DNA from: Burkholderiales bacterium
Lineage (GTDB): Bacteria; Pseudomonadota; Gammaproteobacteria; Burkholderiales; Burkholderiaceae_C
Reading direction: 5' to 3'
NCBI GenBank assembly: GCA_016195825.1
Contig: JACPYV010000108.1
Coordinates: forward strand, 1-36,648
DNA: 36,648 bases
The position numbers and the translations under genes were made by a program. The notes beneath the pieces were generated by a model that was not told the DNA's origin, searched no databases, and saw only the letters and a list, made by a program, of their open reading frames with translations. Below are positions 34,480-36,648 of this stretch, one piece after another (the first letter of the stretch is position 1; each line of letters begins with the position of its first letter).

Positions 34480-35361
34480 ATGATCAATCACAAGCGCCAC
34501 AAGCGTCTGCTCAAACTGCTGGACGAGCGCGAGCATGCCAGTGTCCAGCAACTGATGGACTGGTTGTCGGCTTCGGCCGCCACGGTGCGGCGGGATATTT
34601 CCTGGCTGGCCGCGAAAAACCAGTTGACCCGCACCCGAGGCGGCGCGCAAAGGCTGGAGCAAAAGAAGAAGTCATACACGCTGAGCAGCGAGACTTTTCA
34701 AAATAATGCCCAGCAACATACTGCCGCCAAACGTGCCATTGCGCGTTATGCGACGTCAATGTGCAATAACGGCGAAACCATCATCATCAACGGCGGAACC
34801 ACCACCTTCATGATGGCGGAGTTTCTCGTCGAGAAACAGCTGAAGATTCTGACGAACTCGTTCCTGATGGCTGAGCGCCTGCTCGTCACCAGCGACAACG
34901 AGATCATCCTGCCCGGCGGCAAGGTCTACCGCGAGCAAAACGTCATCCTCAGCCCGTTCGAAAACGACGTGGCCCAGCACCATTACGCGGCCAAGATGTT
35001 CATGGGCGTCTACGGCCTGTCCATCCTGGGCCTGATGGAAGCAGACCCGCTGCTCATTCAGGCCGAGAAGCGCCTGATCGGTCAGGCCGAAGAATTGATC
35101 GTGCTGGTGGACAGTTCCAAGTTCGCGCGCAAGGCCGGGCTGGTGTTGTGCGGGCTGAATCGAGTGTCTACCGTCATCACCGATACCGGCGCGTCCGACA
35201 GTGCCGTGCAACTGCTGGAGCACTACGGCGTGCGTGTCATCACCGTGGAGCCGGAAGCCGTGGACCCCCGGGTGGTGGAGGCTTCGGCGCTGAGCTCGCA
35301 TGACTACGCGGCCGTGCTGGAGTCGGGCTCCTACCACCGGCATGCGGGACTGGTGTCTTGA
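34480..35361 (+). CDS. DeoR-family transcriptional regulator of the rhamnose/pectin locus
   Basis: This is a 293-residue DeoR-type regulator. The N-terminal winged helix is at about 5-58: HKRLLKLLDEREHASVQQL, then SASAATVRRDISWLAAKNQLTRTRGGA with the family's TVRRD recognition helix. The C-terminal sugar-phosphate sensor is an ISOCOT-like fold: IIINGGTTTFMMAEFL, LTNSFLMAERL, IILPGGKVYREQN, FMGVYGLS and VLVDSSKFARKAGLVLCGL. Regulators of this type (RhaR of Bacillus and Rhizobium) repress rhamnose genes and sense rhamnulose-1-phosphate or a related ester. By position this protein probably controls the divergent minus-strand run. The start at 34480 has AAAGGTGA upstream. The stop overlaps the TTG start of the kinase. 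Confidence 0.93.
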   Translation: MINHKRHKRLLKLLDEREHASVQQLMDWLSASAATVRRDISWLAAKNQLTRTRGGAQRLEQKKKSYTLSSETFQNNAQQHTAAKRAIARYATSMCNNGETIIINGGTTTFMMAEFLVEKQLKILTNSFLMAERLLVTSDNEIILPGGKVYREQNVILSPFENDVAQHHYAAKMFMGVYGLSILGLMEADPLLIQAEKRLIGQAEELIVLVDSSKFARKAGLVLCGLNRVSTVITDTGASDSAVQLLEHYGVRVITVEPEAVDPRVVEASALSSHDYAAVLESGSYHRHAGLVS

Positions 35362-36648
35362 GCGCTGACGACCCGGGCACTGTCGTCCTCGATATCGGCA
35401 AGACCAACGCCAAGCTGACCCTGATCGACGCGGCTGGCAGGACGCTGGCCGAGGCGCGCACGCCCAACACCGTGCTGCGCGACGGCCCCTACCCGCACCA
35501 CGACACCGAGCGGCTGTGGCGCTGGATGCTGGGCCAGCTGCGCGAGCTGTCGACGCTCGCGCGCATCCGCGCCATCGTGCCCGTCACGCATGGCGCGACG
35601 GCGGCCTTGATCGACGACGCCGGCCTGGTGCTGCCGGTGCCCGACTATGAGCATGTGCCGGGCGACGCCACCGACGCGGCGCGCTACGACACGCTGCGGC
35701 CGGCTTTTGAAGAGAGCGGCTCGCCGCAGCTGCCGGCCGGCTTGAACCTTGGCCGTCAATTGGACTGGCTTCAGGCGCGTTTTCCCGCTGAGTTCGCGCG
35801 GGCCCGGCATGTCCTGATGTACCCGCAGTACTGGGCCTGGCGTCTGAGCGGCGTAGCGGCCAGCGAGGTCACTTCATTGGGCTGCCACACCGACCTGTGG
35901 CGGCCGCGCGTGGGCCGCTGGTCCAGCCTGGTCGAGCGCCGGGGCTGGGAGAAGCTGTTTCCGCCGCGCCGGGATGCCTGGGCCAGGCTGGGCATGCTGC
36001 GCCCCGAGCTGGCAGCCGACACTGGCCTTGCAGAAGACTGCGAGATCGTCTGCGGCATCCACGACAGCAACGCCTCGCTGCTGCGCCATCTGCTCACGCT
36101 GCAACGGAGCGGCCCGTGCACGGTGCTGTCCACCGGCACCTGGGTCATCGCCGCGGCGCTGGGGTCGGCGACCCGCCCATTGGCCGAGTCGCAGGACATG
36201 CTGGCCAACTGCAACGTCTTCGGCGACGCCGTGCCCTGCATCCGATTCATGGGTGGGCGCGAGTTCGGAGCCATTGCCGGTGAGCAGCCAGCGGCGTTTG
36301 CGGCGGAGGACGTCGAGCGGCTGATCTCTCGGCAGACGATGGCCTTGCCCTGCTTTGCGGAGACGGGCGGGCCGTTCGCGGGCCAGGTCGGCCGCGTGGA
36401 TGGTGTGCTGCCACAGACCGATGCGGAGCGTGCTGCGCTGGCGACGCTGTATGTCGTGCTGATGACCGATCACTGCCTGGCGGCGCTGGGCGCCGGTGGC
36501 CGGGTCGTTGTGGAAGGTGCATTCACGGCCAACCCCTGGTTCGGGCCGCTGCTGGCCGGACTGTCGGAGGGGCGTGAGGTGACGGTGTCGGATGACAGCA
36601 GCGGCACGACGTGCGGCGCCTGGCTGCTGGATGCCTGGGGCCGCGAGC
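35358..36648 (+). CDS. FGGY-family sugar kinase, probable rhamnulokinase (3' end beyond window)
   Basis: This is 430 residues of a FGGY carbohydrate kinase, cut by the right edge. The start is TTG at 35358, overlapping the DeoR stop (TTGA). No other in-frame start lies nearby, and the family's first strand follows at once: TVVLDIGKTNAKLTLIDAAG, which holds the phosphate-1 loop. Further family features are VPVTHGATAALID, LMYPQYWAWRLSG, SLGCHTDLW, CGIHDSNASLL, the ATP-loop region VLSTGTWVIAAAL, and a late VVVEGAFTANPWF. The kinase would phosphorylate L-rhamnulose to rhamnulose-1-phosphate, the substrate of the aldolase. That specificity comes from context, and fuculose or another ketose is possible. 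Full length should be about 450-490 residues, so only a short tail is missing. Confidence 0.88.
   Translation, partial: MSADDPGTVVLDIGKTNAKLTLIDAAGRTLAEARTPNTVLRDGPYPHHDTERLWRWMLGQLRELSTLARIRAIVPVTHGATAALIDDAGLVLPVPDYEHVPGDATDAARYDTLRPAFEESGSPQLPAGLNLGRQLDWLQARFPAEFARARHVLMYPQYWAWRLSGVAASEVTSLGCHTDLWRPRVGRWSSLVERRGWEKLFPPRRDAWARLGMLRPELAADTGLAEDCEIVCGIHDSNASLLRHLLTLQRSGPCTVLSTGTWVIAAALGSATRPLAESQDMLANCNVFGDAVPCIRFMGGREFGAIAGEQPAAFAAEDVERLISRQTMALPCFAETGGPFAGQVGRVDGVLPQTDAERAALATLYVVLMTDHCLAALGAGGRVVVEGAFTANPWFGPLLAGLSEGREVTVSDDSSGTTCGAWLLDAWGRE

Overview
The window is a high-GC chromosomal segment. The protein sequences and codon use suggest a betaproteobacterium of the order Burkholderiales, probably a Roseateles/Pelomonas/Mitsuaria-type plant-associated or freshwater organism. 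This is inference from gene content, because no rRNA is present. It holds two housekeeping genes, a small tRNA-borne island, and a large locus for degrading rhamnogalacturonan-I (RG-I, the branched pectin backbone) and catabolising L-rhamnose.

Region 1 (1-3797): the start of hemA (minus, runs off the left edge), a small membrane protein, miaB with a coupled secreted protein, and a secreted PAP2/vanadium-haloperoxidase-like protein that ends in a strong terminator.

Region 2 (3800-7006): an island of about 3.1 kb. It is bounded by a perfect 17-bp repeat of the 3' end (including CCA) of a tRNA-Met gene and lies on the 3' side of that tRNA. It has visibly lower GC. It carries an AbiE-type toxin-antitoxin pair in reversed order (nucleotidyltransferase first, regulator second) and a frameshifted, truncated tyrosine-integrase remnant next to the tRNA.

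Region 3 (7061-19088): first half of the pectin locus. A tandem-domain CE12 acetylesterase is divergent from an oligogalacturonate lyase-like protein (PL22). Then follow a 1051-residue TonB-dependent receptor, an intrinsic terminator, and a tightly coupled trio: PL11 rhamnogalacturonan lyase, a GH43-like lipoprotein and a GH115 enzyme.

Region 4 (19113-34005, all minus): an unknown protein, then a long co-directional run. In transcription order this is a bifunctional rhamnulose-1-phosphate aldolase/lactaldehyde dehydrogenase (interrupted by a 4-base frameshift), L-rhamnose isomerase, a GH28 with no signal peptide, L-rhamnose mutarotase, a DUF6250 protein, GH51, GH2, a PL26-type exo-RG lyase, GH43 and an alpha/beta hydrolase. 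Most junctions overlap by 4 bases or are a few bases long.

Region 5 (34006-36648): a divergent control region with a near-consensus promoter and inverted repeats, a DeoR-family regulator, and a FGGY sugar kinase (TTG start, cut by the right edge).

Working model (inference): extracellular and periplasmic PL11, PL26, PL22, CE12, GH43, GH51, GH2 and GH115 trim RG-I. The TonB receptor imports oligomers across the outer membrane. The cytoplasmic GH28 and the esterase finish short products. Mutarotase, isomerase, kinase and the aldolase/dehydrogenase turn rhamnose into DHAP and lactate. No inner-membrane sugar transporter lies in the window, so it may lie beyond the right edge or elsewhere.
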